Source: Adenophora triphylla var. japonica
Lineage: Eukaryota; Streptophyta; Magnoliopsida; Asterales; Campanulaceae
Direction of reading: 5' to 3'
Length of the DNA: 64,000 bases
NCBI GenBank assembly: GCA_022495995.1
Contig: JAFEMH010001365.1
Span: 1-64,000, forward strand
Shown here one piece after another: positions 19,340 through 28,733 of the stretch (position 1 is the first letter of the stretch; each line of letters opens with the position of its first letter). Below the pieces are notes generated by a model, which saw only the letters and a list, made by a program, of their open reading frames with translations, was not told the origin of the DNA and ran no database searches. The position numbers and the translations under genes were made by a program.

Positions 19340-19996
19340 GTGGAGCAGGGGTTCTATGTTCTTGTTGTGCTTGAGGAGAACGAGTCGGGTATGGCCACAC
19401 CCGCAGAGGTACAGTCATTACTTGAGGATTACGGTGATGTTACTCCTGATGAGATTCCTCCGGGACTTCCCCCCATGCGAGATATTCAGCATTGTATTGA
19501 TCTTGTTCCGGGTGCTTCTATTCCAAACAAGGCTGCGTATCGGTTGAGACCCAAGGAACATGAAGAGTTGGAGAGACAGGTGAGGGAGTTACTTGACAAG
19601 GGTGTCATTCGGGAAAGTATGAGCCCATGTGCGGTTCCGGCTTTGATGGTGCCCAAGGCAGAAGGAACATTGCGTATGTGTATGGATAGTCGGGCGATCA
19701 ATAAAATCACCATCAAGTACAGGTTTCCCATTCCTCGGATCGATGATTTGCTCGACCAGTTACATGGTGCGGTGGTGTTTTCCAAGATTGATTTGCGGAG
19801 CGGGTACCACCAGATTCGTGTCAGACCGGGGGATGAGTGGAAGACGGCCTTCAAGACTCGGGATGGTTTGTATGAGTGTATGGTGATGCCATTTGGGCTC
19901 TCTAATGCTCCTAGCACGTTCATGCGACTCATGAACCAGATTTTCAGACCTTTCATTGGTACGTTTGTTGTTGTTTACTTTGATGATATCTTGATT
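19340..19996 (+). pseudogene. Gypsy reverse transcriptase, N-terminal part, cut by CACTA insertion
   Basis: Readable motifs: [73 protein letters not shown] and [17 protein letters not shown]. The catalytic block [10 protein letters not shown] comes right before the insertion. The CACTA transposon starts within the Ile codon two residues past YFDD, so the polymerase is cut at its catalytic motif. The remainder resumes in frame at 22984. Confidence 0.9.
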
Positions 19997-20029
19997 CACT
20001 ACTACATTTCTGACCTAATGTAACGCCAA

Positions 20030-20330
20030 TTTTCGTTGCATTAGGGCCCAAAATCCGTTACATTAGGCCTAATGTAACGCCAAATGGCCGTTGCATTCTC
20101 TTGCGTTGCATTAGGTCTAATGCAACGACATAGTAAGCTAATGTAACGCCAGAGCTTTGGCGTTGCATTAGGTAAATACCTGATGCAACGCCATTTACCT
20201 GATGCAACGCCAATTTTAAAACTATATGAACACCTAATGCAACGCCAAAAAGAACCTAATGCAACGCCAAAAAGAACCTAATGCAACGCCAATTTAAAAA
20301 GTGGATGAATACCTAATGTAACGCCAAAAA
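20030..20330 (-). promoter_or_regulatory. Left subterminal repeats of the CACTA element
   Basis: About ten copies of TAATGTAACGCC or TAATGCAACGCC, mostly head-to-tail with 15-40 bp spacing. In En/Spm elements such motifs bind TNPA-like protein. The right end (22665-22983) has the same motif on the other strand. Confidence 0.75.
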
Positions 20331-20399
20331 TTAGATGAGTCCCTAAAATTTATTACATAATTTCACAATTTTATTAATTTTTTTAATTTTCTTTTTTCA

Positions 20400-20404
<5 letters not shown>

Positions 20405-20468
<64 letters not shown>
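20405..20468. repeat. AT dinucleotide microsatellite
   Basis: About thirty TA units with minor interruptions. It lies inside the CACTA element. Confidence 0.95.
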
Positions 20469-20471
<3 letters not shown>

Positions 20472-20639
20472 TTATATATAAATATATTTTAAAAAATATA
20501 TATATATTTATTCTCAAATCAATCCCTTATCTTTTTTTTTCTCAAATCAGTCCCTTAATGTTTTTTATTCTCAAATTAGTCCCTTCACTTTTTTTATATT
20601 CAAAACAATTCTTGCATTTTTCAAAAGTAACACTTTGCT

Positions 20640-20760
20640 CCACCACCACCATCCACCACCGTCCACCACCGTCCACCACCGTCCACAACCATCCACAAAT
20701 CAAAAAAAATTTGTACAAATCAAAAAAAATTTGTACAAATCAAAAAAAATTTGTACAAAT
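20640..20760 (+). repeat. CACCAC tract and triple 19-bp tandem repeat
   Basis: A (CCACCACCGTCCA)-type tract (20640-20697) is followed by three direct copies of a 19-bp unit beginning AATCAAAAAAAATTTGTAC (20698-20757). Short frames across it are artefacts. Confidence 0.85.
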
Positions 20761-20849
20761 CGAAATAAAACACAAAATACAACAACAAATCGAAAGGAAA
20801 CCCATGGAATATGTTTGGGCTCGTCGGAATCCATGGAATAAGTTTGGAT

Positions 20850-21240
20850 TCGTCGGAATCCATGTAGATCTAGTGGTTGAGCCTCGCCGGAGACGATGAA
20901 GGGGAGAGAAGAAGACGGCGTTGGGGGAGAGAGAGAAGAAGAGGCGGAGAATCGCCGTCGCCGTAGAGAGAGAACGATGACCGTGGCCGGAGAAGAGGAC
21001 TTCGGTTTAGGTAGAGAGAGGGAGAAAACGGTGATGAAGGTTGATTGGGTTTGGCATTGATTTTGTTGGGGATTGATTGAAGGAGATAGAACGGTGATGA
21101 AGGGTATGAGAGAATTGGTGAGGAGAGGATTGGGAAGAGGAAGAGCTAGGTGAGGACCGTGGCCGGAGAAGAGGATTTAGAGAGAGAGACTCTCTTTTGC
21201 GTTTTGAGAGAGAAAGTGAACGTAGAGAGTGAGGAGAGAA
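20850..21240 (+). other. GA-rich, GC-elevated segment inside the CACTA element
   Basis: Purine-rich (GAGAGA, GAAGAAGACGGCG) with higher GC than its surroundings, and the phrase GACCGTGGCCGGAGAAGAGGA occurs twice (about 20978 and 21156). It looks like a captured host 5' UTR/exon-type sequence, but no protein family was recognised. Confidence 0.4.
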
Positions 21241-21273
21241 ATAGGGAGAGATAATTTGGTTTTGTTTAGATTA

Positions 21274-21422
21274 ATTGTGGACCGTTGGATTGAATGTGTG
21301 AATGGTTGGATTTGTTTTAGCTCATGATCCGGGTGATTATATGAGAACCAATAAAACAATGCCACATGTCATGAGCTAAATCAAATCCAACCATTCACAC
21401 TTTCAATCCAACGGTCCACAAT
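21274..21422. repeat. Near-perfect 54-bp inverted repeat (hairpin)
   Basis: Left arm 21274-21327 (ATTGTGGACCGTTGG...) pairs with right arm 21369-21422 (...CCAACGGTCCACAAT), with only a few mismatches and a 41-bp loop. It could be a small hairpin MITE nested in the CACTA element, or a source of hairpin RNA. Confidence 0.85.
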
Positions 21423-21439
21423 TCTTCTAAATGTTTTTA

Positions 21440-21668
21440 TATTATCAAAATATTAATAATAATAATTATTAATAACTATTATTAATAATTATTATTATTA
21501 ATAATTATTAATAATAATAATTAATAATAATAATAATTATTAATAATAATTAATAATAATAATTAATAATAATAATAATAATAATTTATAATAATAATTA
21601 TTATATAATTATTAATAATTCTTAATAATTATTATTAATAATAATAATAATTATTATATAATTATTAA
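21440..21668. repeat. TAA/TTA low-complexity tract
   Basis: About 230 bp of interspersed AATAAT and ATTATT, non-coding. Confidence 0.9.
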
Positions 21669-22390
21669 TAGGTCATATGGTATAGGGTATACCCTATACC
21701 ATATGACCTATGCCTTATACCTTATACCCTATACTCTATAGGGTATACACTATACCCTATAGGGTATACCCTATACCCTATACCTTATAGGGTATACCCT
21801 ATACCCTATAGGGTATACCCTATACCCTATACCTTATAGGGTATACCCTATAGGGTATACCCTATACCATATGACCTATGCCTTATACCTTATACCCTAT
21901 AGGGTATACCCTATACCATATGACCTATGCCTTATACCTTATACCCTATAGGGTATACCCTATACCATATGACCTATGCCTTATACCTTATACCCTATAC
22001 TCTACAGGGTATACCCTATACCATATGCCCTATACCTTATACCTTATACCCTATACTCTATAGGGTATACCCTATACCCTATAGGGTATACCCTATACCC
22101 TATACCCTATAGGGTATACCCTATACCCTATAGGGTATACCCTATACCCTATACCTTATAGGGTATACCCTATAGGGTATACCCTATACCATATGACCTA
22201 TGCCTTATACCTTATATCCTATAGGGTATACCCTATACCATATGACCTATGCCTTATACCTTATACCCTATAGGGTATACCCTATACCATATGACTATGC
22301 CTATACCTTATACCCTATACCCTATAGGTATACCCTATACCATATGCCCTATGCCTATAGGGTATACCTATACCCTATGACCTATAGGAT
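21669..22390. repeat. Higher-order array of TATACCC/GGGTATA heptamers, 49-bp units
   Basis: Nearly the whole segment is built of 7-bp words CCCTATA and their complements, with palindromic junctions (TATAGGGTATACCCTATA). A 49-bp higher-order unit containing CCATATGACCTATGCC recurs at about 21868, 21917 and 21966 and again near 22190 and 22239, i.e. seven heptamers per unit. Since 49 is not a multiple of three, all forward frames read the same Tyr-Pro-Ile-rich nonsense peptide; these are not genes. Confidence 0.9.
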
Positions 22391-22664
22391 AGAGGGTATA
22401 GGGTATATGGTATAGGGTATAGGGTATAGTGTATAGGTTATAGGGTATAGTGAATAGTGTATAGGGTATAGGTATAAGGGTATAAGATATAGGATACGAG
22501 GTTATAGGGTATAGTGTATAGAGGCATAGGGTATAGGGTATAGGGTATATTGTATAGGGTATAGTGTATAAGGTATAGGGTATATGGTATAGGGTATAGG
22601 GTATAGGGTATAGGATATAGGATATAGGGTATAGTGTAGGGTATAGGGTATAGGTTATAGGATT
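22390..22664 (+). repeat. GGGTATA heptamer array, opposite strand bias
   Basis: Here the heptamer is predominantly GGGTATA on the plus strand (variants GTGTATA, GGTTATA), so the array switches strand bias at about 22390. GGGTATA differs by one base from the plant telomere heptamer GGGTTTA. Confidence 0.85.
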
Positions 22665-22983
22665 TTGGCGTTGCATTTGTAATTTAGGCGTTACATTAGG
22701 ATTTTGGCGTTGCATTAGTAATTTAGGCGTTACATTAGGATTTTGGCGTTGCATTAGACTCGTTACATTAGCTCTGGCGTTGCATTAGAGGCGTTACATT
22801 AGCTCTGGCGTTGCATTAGATGCGTTACATTAGCTCTGGCGTTGCATTAGCCGTTACATTAGCTCTGGCGTTGCATTAGGTGCGTTACATTAGCTCTGGC
22901 GTTGCATTAGATGCGTTACATTAGCTCTTGGCGTTACATTAGATGCGTTACATGCGTTACATTAGGTCAGAAATGTAGTAGTG
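22665..22983 (+). promoter_or_regulatory. Right subterminal repeats of the CACTA element
   Basis: Alternating GGCGTTGCATTAG and GCGTTACATTAGCTCT motifs, more than twelve copies. They mirror the left end and finish in the inverted terminus ending TAGTAGTG. Confidence 0.8.
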
Positions 22984-23523
22984 ATTTATAGTAAATCTGT
23001 GGCACAACACTTGGGACACTTGAGACAGGTTTTTGATGTTCTGCGTGAGCAGAAATTATATGCTAATCGTAAGAAGTGCCACTTTTTGACGGAGCAAGTG
23101 ACTTTCTTGGGGTATGTTGTTACCAAGGAGGGTATTCGTATGGATGATTCGAAGGTGGAAGCTATTACTAGCTGGCCTACACCGACGAATGTTCATGATG
23201 TTAGGCGATTCCATGGTTTGGCTTCCTTCTATCGCCGTTTCATTCGTGATTTTAGCAGTATTATTGCCCCTCTTATTGACTGCATCAAGGGGAGTGTATT
23301 TGTGTGGAACAAGGCAGCGGAGGATGCTTTTCAGCTTTTGAAAAAGGCGGTGACACAAGCTCCTGTTCTTATTTTGCCCGATTTTGATGAGGTTTTTGAG
23401 GTTCATTGTGATGCCTCCAATGTTGGCGTTGGTGGTGTGTTGAGTCAGAATAAGAAGCCTGTCGCCTTCTTTAGTGAAAAACTGAACGATGCAAAGAAGA
23501 AGTACTCTACTTATGATAAGTAA
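22984..23523 (+). pseudogene. Gypsy reverse transcriptase C-terminal part and RNase H
   Basis: Continues the pol frame directly after the CACTA element: [39 protein letters not shown], then the connection [19 protein letters not shown] and RNase H with [19 protein letters not shown] and [10 protein letters not shown]. The frame ends at a TAA (23521-23523) right after STYDK, where the family has the conserved E-F/Y residues; this is a point mutation of a Glu codon. RNase H is therefore truncated. Confidence 0.88.
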
Positions 23524-23582
23524 TTCTATGCCAGTGTTCGCACCTTGGAGCATTGGCAACATGATCTATTGTCACGGAGTTT

Positions 23583-24611
23583 GTGTTGTATTCGATCATG
23601 AGGCACTCAAATACATCCAAGGGCAAAGATAAGCTTAATCTGCGACATGCCAAGTGGGTGGAGTTCATTCAGATTTTTACGTTTGTCATTACACATAAGG
23701 CGGGAGTTCAGAACCGTGTGGCTGATGCTTTGAGCCGTCGACATGCCTTACTATCTACATTGCAGGTTGAGGTATGCGGATTTGACACTTTTCGTGATTT
23801 ATACCGTGATGATCCATATTTTGGGGAGGTTTGGGATAAGTGTACTCGGGGTAATTTTCTGCAATTTTTGATCCATGATGGCTACTTGTTTAAGGGGAAC
23901 AAGCTTTGTGTCCCTTATTGTTCGTTGAGGGACCTTATCATATCTGAGAGTCATGAAGGGGGACTTGCAGGACACTTTGGCAAAGATAAAACATTGGCTC
24001 TTGTAGGCGAGCAGTTTTTTTGGCCAAAGTTGGGGCATGATGTTGCTCGTTTTGTGGAGAGATGTCGTGTGTGTCATGTAGCCAAGACTCGCAAGTCTAA
24101 CGCAGGCCTTTATACTCCTTTGCCGGTTCCTACTGCTCCATGGGAGGACATTAGCTTGGATTTTGTGTTGGGATTGCCTCGTACGCAGCGACAGAAGGAT
24201 TCCATTATGGTGGTGGTAGATCATTTTTCAAAAATGTCCCATTTTGTTCCCTGCAGTAAGACATTTGATGCAACACAAGTAGCAGACTTGTATTTCAAGG
24301 AGATTGTGAAGTTGCATGGCATTCCAAAATCACTTACCTCTGACAGGGATGTCAAGTTCGTTAGCCATTTTTGGCGCACGTTGTGGAGGAAGATGGGTTC
24401 GCGCTTACAGTTCAGTAGCTCGTATCACCCACAGACGGATGGACAAACGGAGGTAACTAATCGTAGTTTGGGTAATTTATTGCGCAGTTTGGTTGGTGAC
24501 CATCCCCGCCAGTGGGACTTGACACTTGCACAAGCCGAGTTTGCTTACAATAATTCTCGGAACAAAGACTACTACGGGCAAAAGACCTTTCCAAGTTGTG
24601 TATGGCCGTAA
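23583..24611 (+). pseudogene. Gypsy RNase H end and integrase core
   Basis: Opens with the tail of RNase H (LNLRHAKWVEFIQIFTF; VADALSRRHALL). The integrase H2C2 finger follows (HEGGLAGHFGKDKT ... CRVCHVAKTRK). In the catalytic core, the first Asp is in WEDISLDFVLGLP, the second in LTSDRDVKFVSHFW and the Glu in HPQTDGQTEVTNRSL. All three acidic residues are intact. A frameshift occurs near 24600, before the C-terminal domain. About 60 bp (23524-23582) after the upstream stop are in another frame. Confidence 0.88.
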
Positions 24612-25034
24612 CCTGTCGATCCATTGGACCTCATTCCTCTTCCGGTTACACTCGATGCAGTTCGGATGCAGAGGCGCGTGCAACTCAGATTAAAGAGCTT
24701 CATGAACAGGTTCGCAAGCGCATTATATGTCAAATCAGCATGTACAAGCAGCGGGTGGACAAGCATCGCAAACGGGTTGTGTTTCAGGTTGGAGATTTAG
24801 TGTGGGTGCACTTGAGAAAGGAGAGATTCCCAGCTGGTCGCTTTGGCAAGTTACAACCAAGGGCGGATGGTCCATTTCGTGTAGTGGAGCGGATCAATGA
24901 CAATGCGTACAAGATCGACTTGCCCGGTGAGTACAACGTCTCTGCCACGTTCAATGTCGCGGATTTATCAGCCTACCATGGAGACAATGACGATGATGGC
25001 AACTCGTGGACGAGTTTTTCTCAAGAGGGGGAGG
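24612..25034 (+). pseudogene. Gypsy integrase C-terminal domain
   Basis: The frame overlapping from 24596 reads HEQVRKRIICQISMYKQRVD, FQVGDLVWVHLRKERFPAGR and the GPF/Y module ADGPFRVVERINDNAYKIDL, ending VADLSAYHGDNDDDG and an acidic tail next to the polypurine tract. I see no classical chromodomain. The frame runs on artefactually into the LTR. Confidence 0.8.
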
Positions 25035-25035
25035 A
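25021..25035 (+). other. Polypurine tract of the gypsy element
   Basis: AAGAGGGGGAGGA directly before the TGATA of the 3' LTR. Confidence 0.85.
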
Positions 25036-25586
25036 TGATATAGTTCCACATTATACTCAAACAAACCATGGAAGCATGGTTGGAGCAACACAAGGAAGCA
25101 TGGGCAAAGGGGCAACCAACGCAGTGAGCAACAACAGCAGATTGGAGCCAGGCGGGCGCTTCAATCAGGAGCTGGCGGGCGCCCCGGTTGCAGAACATGG
25201 AGGGCTTCCTACGGGGCTTGAGGCGCACGCCTCACAGGTGGCCATGCGGCCGCCTCAAGTAGCTTCGACCAGACCATGAAGCACGGTGGTGGAGGCGGAC
25301 GCCTCACATGCGCGGGGCGGGCGCCTGGCGTCGACCTGAATTCCTTATTTACGAATTTTGCTGTTTCTTTATTTTTAGATGCTGTTTTATTGAACGATAG
25401 TTGGGGTTATTTTAGTCCTTATGTTTCTAAGTCGTTTTAGGGTTATTAGGAAGTATTTAAACATCTTTATGGTCTTGGATTAGGCAGACTTTGTTTTATT
25501 GATTTTTTATAAGAAAGTTGAAGCTTTTCTTCAGAACTTTGGTTGTTAATTCCGTTCGGCTATTTCTCATAGGCTTTTGGCTATCA
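25036..25586 (+). repeat. 3' LTR of the Ty3/gypsy element
   Basis: 551 bp matching 17125-17674, ending CTATCA, followed by the duplicated GAATT. Confidence 0.9.
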
Positions 25587-26371
25587 GAATTTCTCCGGTA
25601 GGCATATTGATTTAATATACAAAGAAGCCATGATTTCAAACATAATAATTTCAATTTCATTATCAGCAGGGTTACTAGGTCAAGGAAGGTTCCATGATTT
25701 TAGAATTTACAAAAAACCAAGCCACGCTTACTAACTAATATACACTGCCAGTAGTCAAAATCAAAGACTAATCTTTAATCCCTTGATTCTAGTCCAGCAC
25801 TCCAACAATGGCGAAGAAGGAACGCCCTCAATAGTCTCCCTCTCTCTCAGCCTCAAGGCTTTGCTTCTCTTCCCTGGTTGTGCCCTTTTCGCCAAGAGTT
25901 TCTCTCCCTATAGAATTCGCTCTTTTAATCGCTGGTTATGGCACCTCACTAGAGCCCTAACACACTAATAAAGATCTTGGAGGCTTAATTTATGGAAAGG
26001 CTCAATGTTGTTAGGTCTGCAATTACATTGTGTAGACCACATTTGCCCCGTTTTCTTCAATTTTTTTGATTGTGTTGAATTTCATTACTGTGCAGATTTA
26101 TGATGAATGAAGCAGTCACACATACTTGAATTTATGAAAACCTTTTTCTTGGTGAAATAATTTTGGTAAATGTTTTGAGTGTTTTTCCTGTAATTTTGAA
26201 ATGGTGGCGGCGGTGACATGGTGGCGGTGGCAACATTTGGTGATGGTGATGGTTAGATTGTGTTAACTTTGATGGTGGTGGTTGATTAGGGTGGGGGTGC
26301 TAGCTTAAAAAGTGAAGAGAGAGTGATGGAATTGAAAATTAAAGTGTAAAAAATATTGACAATAATAAACG
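25587..26371 (+). other. Terminal part of duplicated block 1
   Basis: Shared with 53926-54316 plus 61640-61969. It contains a CT-rich tract and an ATGGCGAAGAAGGAA start-like sequence at about 25808 that hits a stop after eight codons in both copies. Near 26200-26300 there are GGTGGCGGTGGCAAC-type repeats. No gene recognised. Confidence 0.5.
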
Positions 26372-26838
26372 ATATATTTAATGAAAAAGATGATATAATT
26401 GAAAATAAAAGTAAATAATAATAGCTAAAATGAAAAATGAAAGAAGATTAGTGATATGTGAAAAGATCAATAAGCCTAAGATAATTTAGAAAATGTCAAA
26501 CCCATAAAAAGTTAATGGACTGTGAACTACCTAAAATACCCCTATAAAATATGATCACGAGCACAGTACAAAACTAATCTTGTTGAAACACGAAAAAAGT
26601 GAATAGTACAGTTTTTTTCTTTTTTTTTCCAATTTTTCCTAAAAAATAAGTATAACTTACTTCGTCTCTTAATAAATAATAAATGTTGCATTTGACTTGT
26701 AAATATTTTTTGAGAAATGTGCTTTATTTATGTTCAGATGTACAACGATTAAATTTTACTAAGACATTTTACTAATATAAAAATATGATATTTATTTGGG
26801 TCATACAAAAAAAAAATTGAAATTTATTAAGAAATGGA
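26372..26838. other. AT-rich intergenic sequence
   Basis: Nothing recognised. It starts where similarity to block copy 2 stops. Confidence 0.5.
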
Positions 26839-26929
26839 TTTTTTTTTGCGAAAAACTCACAAAAAACGCGTTTTTTGTTAAGCTTAACAAAAAACGTGTT
26901 TTACCCGGTCTTGCGCTCTCTCTCTCTAT

Positions 26930-27290
26930 CCGGAATTTCTTCTCTCTCTATACGCAAATACGTAGAGGAGGAGCCCTCAAATCAATCGGCGAACCGATCT
27001 CAACCTCCTCCTCACCTTCGAATCTCACCTTCGTCCGGCCAATCTCCTCCCTAACCTAACCTTCACCACGGCGGCCTTCTTCACCAACCAAATCTTCACC
27101 CAATTCCAATCAACGCCCATCAATTCCTCCAATTCCAATCGCCATCACCGAGCTCCTTCTCTCCAAATCAACCGGCGACCTCCCTGAAGAAGAAGAAGAA
27201 GAATTAAATTACCTCATCGGAATCTAATAGCCTGGAATCTGTTTGGCGATGGCGATCGGAGCAAGAAGGTTGACGATTAGAGAGAGAAGG
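26930..27290 (+). other. Captured exon-like sequence in element D
   Basis: Markedly richer in C than its surroundings, with CTCTCT tracts, CCTCCTCCTCACCTTCG, a GAAGAAGAAGAAGAA run and an ATGGCGATCGGAGC near 27249. A frame from 26796 covers part of it (87 residues, Ser/Pro/Thr-rich at the C-terminus). Composition resembles a 5' UTR plus first exon captured from a host gene. No domain recognised. Confidence 0.45.
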
Positions 27291-27339
27291 TCTCATTTGC
27301 GTTTAGTGAGAGAGATAGTTTATTTGCCGTGTGTTATGT

Positions 27340-27960
27340 GTTATTTACGTGCCAGTGTTAGGATTTTATGTGCCAGTGTATGTGTAAATTAATGCCAGTT
27401 TATAAGTATTTGAGTATCAAAATCAAGTGCCAGTCTGTGTAAAATAGAGTGCCAGTTGGTATATAACAGAGTGCCCGTTAGTGTATAATCAAGTGCCGAT
27501 CTGTGTAAAATAGAGTGCCGATCCATATTTTTTGAATGCCGGCAAAAATGATTATCGGTGTTTTTGAGTGCCGGTGTACGTGTATTTGAGTGCCGGTGTA
27601 CGTGATTTTGAATGCCGGTTCATGATTTTTTGAATGCCGGTGCTTGTGTTTTTGAGAGCCAAAGAAAATATTAGTGTAACAAAGTGCCCGGTGTTAGTTG
27701 AACAGAGTGCCGGTGTGAAGAGTGCCGGTTCATGTATATAAAAGTGCCCGTGTAAAAGTGCCGGTGCCGGTGCCGGTTTAACAAAGTGCCGTGTCGGTTA
27801 CACCTGGCACTTTGTTAAATTGTACTGACACTTTTTTCACTGGCAATTTGTGATACATGAACTGGCACTTTATCACACTGGCAGTTTGTTAAACAAACAC
27901 TGGCATAAACGGGGAAACCAGTAATTACAAAAATGCCACCGTTTATTTTGAACATGGTTG
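27340..27960 (+). repeat. Degenerate GTGCCGG/GTGCCAG array with inverted second half
   Basis: From 27340 to about 27790 the words GTGCCAG and GTGCCGG recur every 20-35 bp (often GAGTGCCGGTGT), with no constant spacing. From about 27800 to 27960 they appear inverted (CTGGCACTTTGT, ACTGGCA). The left arm is much longer than the right. Confidence 0.8.
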
Positions 27961-28048
27961 CCAGTATTTACAAAATTGCCACCGCTTAATTTGAAAACAC
28001 GTTTTTTCATATCTTAAGAAAAAACTAGTTTTTTATAAGACCAACTCT

Positions 28049-28733
28049 TTTTTTTTTGAAATTTATTATGAAATTTAGGGAGTATTACATATTATTACCT
28101 CTATTTTTTTATTTATATAGCACTTAAATGTCAAAATCTTGTAAAAAACTAGTTTTTTTGTAATATAAGAAAAAAACTATTAAACATTTGGAATGTTTAT
28201 TATAATAATAGACTCAATCGCCATTTATCACTTTTCACAACTATTACTTCTTTCATAGTCCATCCCAAATTAAATGTCTAAAATATTTGTAATTTTTTTA
28301 TGGATTAATTTGATATTTTCTTAATCATTTATTTTTTGTTAATGGAGTAACTTTCTTATCGCTTCTATCTCAACAACTTACCTATAAAAAAATCTATGGA
28401 TAACCTAATTTTCATCCTCTTTTCTAATGTTGTATTTCTTAAAGTAAAAATATTTTTTTTCAAATATAGTAGGAATATTATTGGTTGATTTGTTCATAAA
28501 TGACCATTTTATAGATTTATAGTTTAATATTTAACAAACAATTTTAGAATTTCAAATATTTTTATGGGTGTAATCATTTCTAGAGATTACCATGGTTGCC
28601 TAAAACTCCACAATGTCAATAAACATTTATTTCGTTTGAATATACATGTAGTCTATAAATTAAAAATATAGTACACGTTACAAGTAGAGACATATAAACA
28701 CAATGCAATTGACAACAATATTTCGTTCCTAAT
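28049..28733. other. AT-rich sequence downstream of the F-box gene
   Basis: No gene. A weak TTCTTTCATAGTCCATCCCA at about 28250 recalls a decayed Stowaway end. The 3' UTR of the F-box gene should lie at the high-coordinate end of this stretch. Confidence 0.45.

Larger units (their letters stand above)
19997..22983. mobile_element. Non-autonomous CACTA (En/Spm-type) transposon
   Basis: 2987 bp with inverted ends CACTACTACATTTCTGACC and a perfect complement at the right end, continuing into TAATGTAACGCC. A 3-bp duplication ATT flanks it (19994-19996, 22984-22986), and the host gypsy frame is contiguous across it. Subterminal regions (about 20030-20330 and 22665-22980) carry many GCGTTACATTAG / GGCGTTGCATTAG motifs, in opposite orientation at the two ends, as expected for transposase binding. 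There is no transposase ORF. The interior is low-complexity and arrayed repeats (separate entries). Confidence 0.92.
17125..25586 (+). mobile_element. Ty3/gypsy retrotransposon, split by a CACTA element
   Basis: LTRs of 550 and 551 bp (TGATA...TATCA), 5-bp duplication GAATT (17120-17124, 25587-25591), primer site and polypurine tract are all visible. The unoccupied site is GAATT at 53926-53930 in block copy 2. The pol order is protease, reverse transcriptase, RNase H, integrase, i.e. Ty3/gypsy. By remembered motifs (ADGPFRVVERINDNAYKIDL, no recognisable chromodomain) it is closest to the CRM-like lineage, but that is uncertain. Without the 2987-bp CACTA insert it is about 5.5 kb. It has several frameshifts and at least one stop. 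Confidence 0.9.
8880..26371 (+). repeat. Duplicated block, copy 1 (interrupted by nested insertions)
   Basis: Starting ACAACGTTTAATTG and ending AATAATAAACG, this block aligns with 44100-61969 in the same orientation once insertions are removed. Shared tracts include 8880-9041, 13399-13562, 13935-17124 and 25587-26371, at roughly 90-95 per cent similarity by eye. Its ends show only a weak inverted similarity (CGTTTAATTG against CGTTTATTATTG) and no target duplication, so it is either a segmental duplication or an old unclassified repeat. No host gene was recognised in it. Confidence 0.8.
26848..28048. mobile_element. MULE-like foldback element, family member D (Pack-MULE-like)
   Basis: 1201 bp. 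The left end GCGAAAAACTC plus the palindrome AAAAAACGCGTTTTTT and then AACAAAAAACGTGTTTT has the same design as the arms of elements A-C. The right end carries CACGTTTTTT, ACTAGTTTTTT and finishes GACCAACTC, the shared family terminus. It is flanked by runs of nine or ten T, compatible with a 9-bp duplication but weak evidence. The interior has a GC-rich coding-like tract (26930-27290) and arrays of GTGCCAG/GTGCCGG motifs. No transposase. Confidence 0.65.

Noticed and set aside
21669..22664. Interstitial telomere or telomere-addition site
   Set aside because: The heptamer is GGGTATA, not GGGTTTA, and lies fully inside a CACTA element with intact ends.
20640..22664. CRISPR-like array
   Set aside because: The DNA is plant nuclear, and the repeats are contiguous tandem units without unique spacers of constant length.
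21878..22754. Open frames rich in Tyr, Pro, Ile and Leu (MPYTLYPIGYTLY...)
   Set aside because: Products of the CCCTATA heptamer array; the same peptide appears in all frames because the 49-bp unit shifts phase.
25790..25970. Small host gene starting ATGGCGAAGAAGGAA
   Set aside because: A stop follows after eight codons in both block copies, and no downstream similarity to a protein was recognised.
26821..28080. TTGAAATTTATTA(A/T)GAAAT as the target duplication of element D
   Set aside because: It lies outside the 9-10 T runs that directly abut the family ends and is longer than 9 bp; it may be an older local duplication. Recorded as unresolved.
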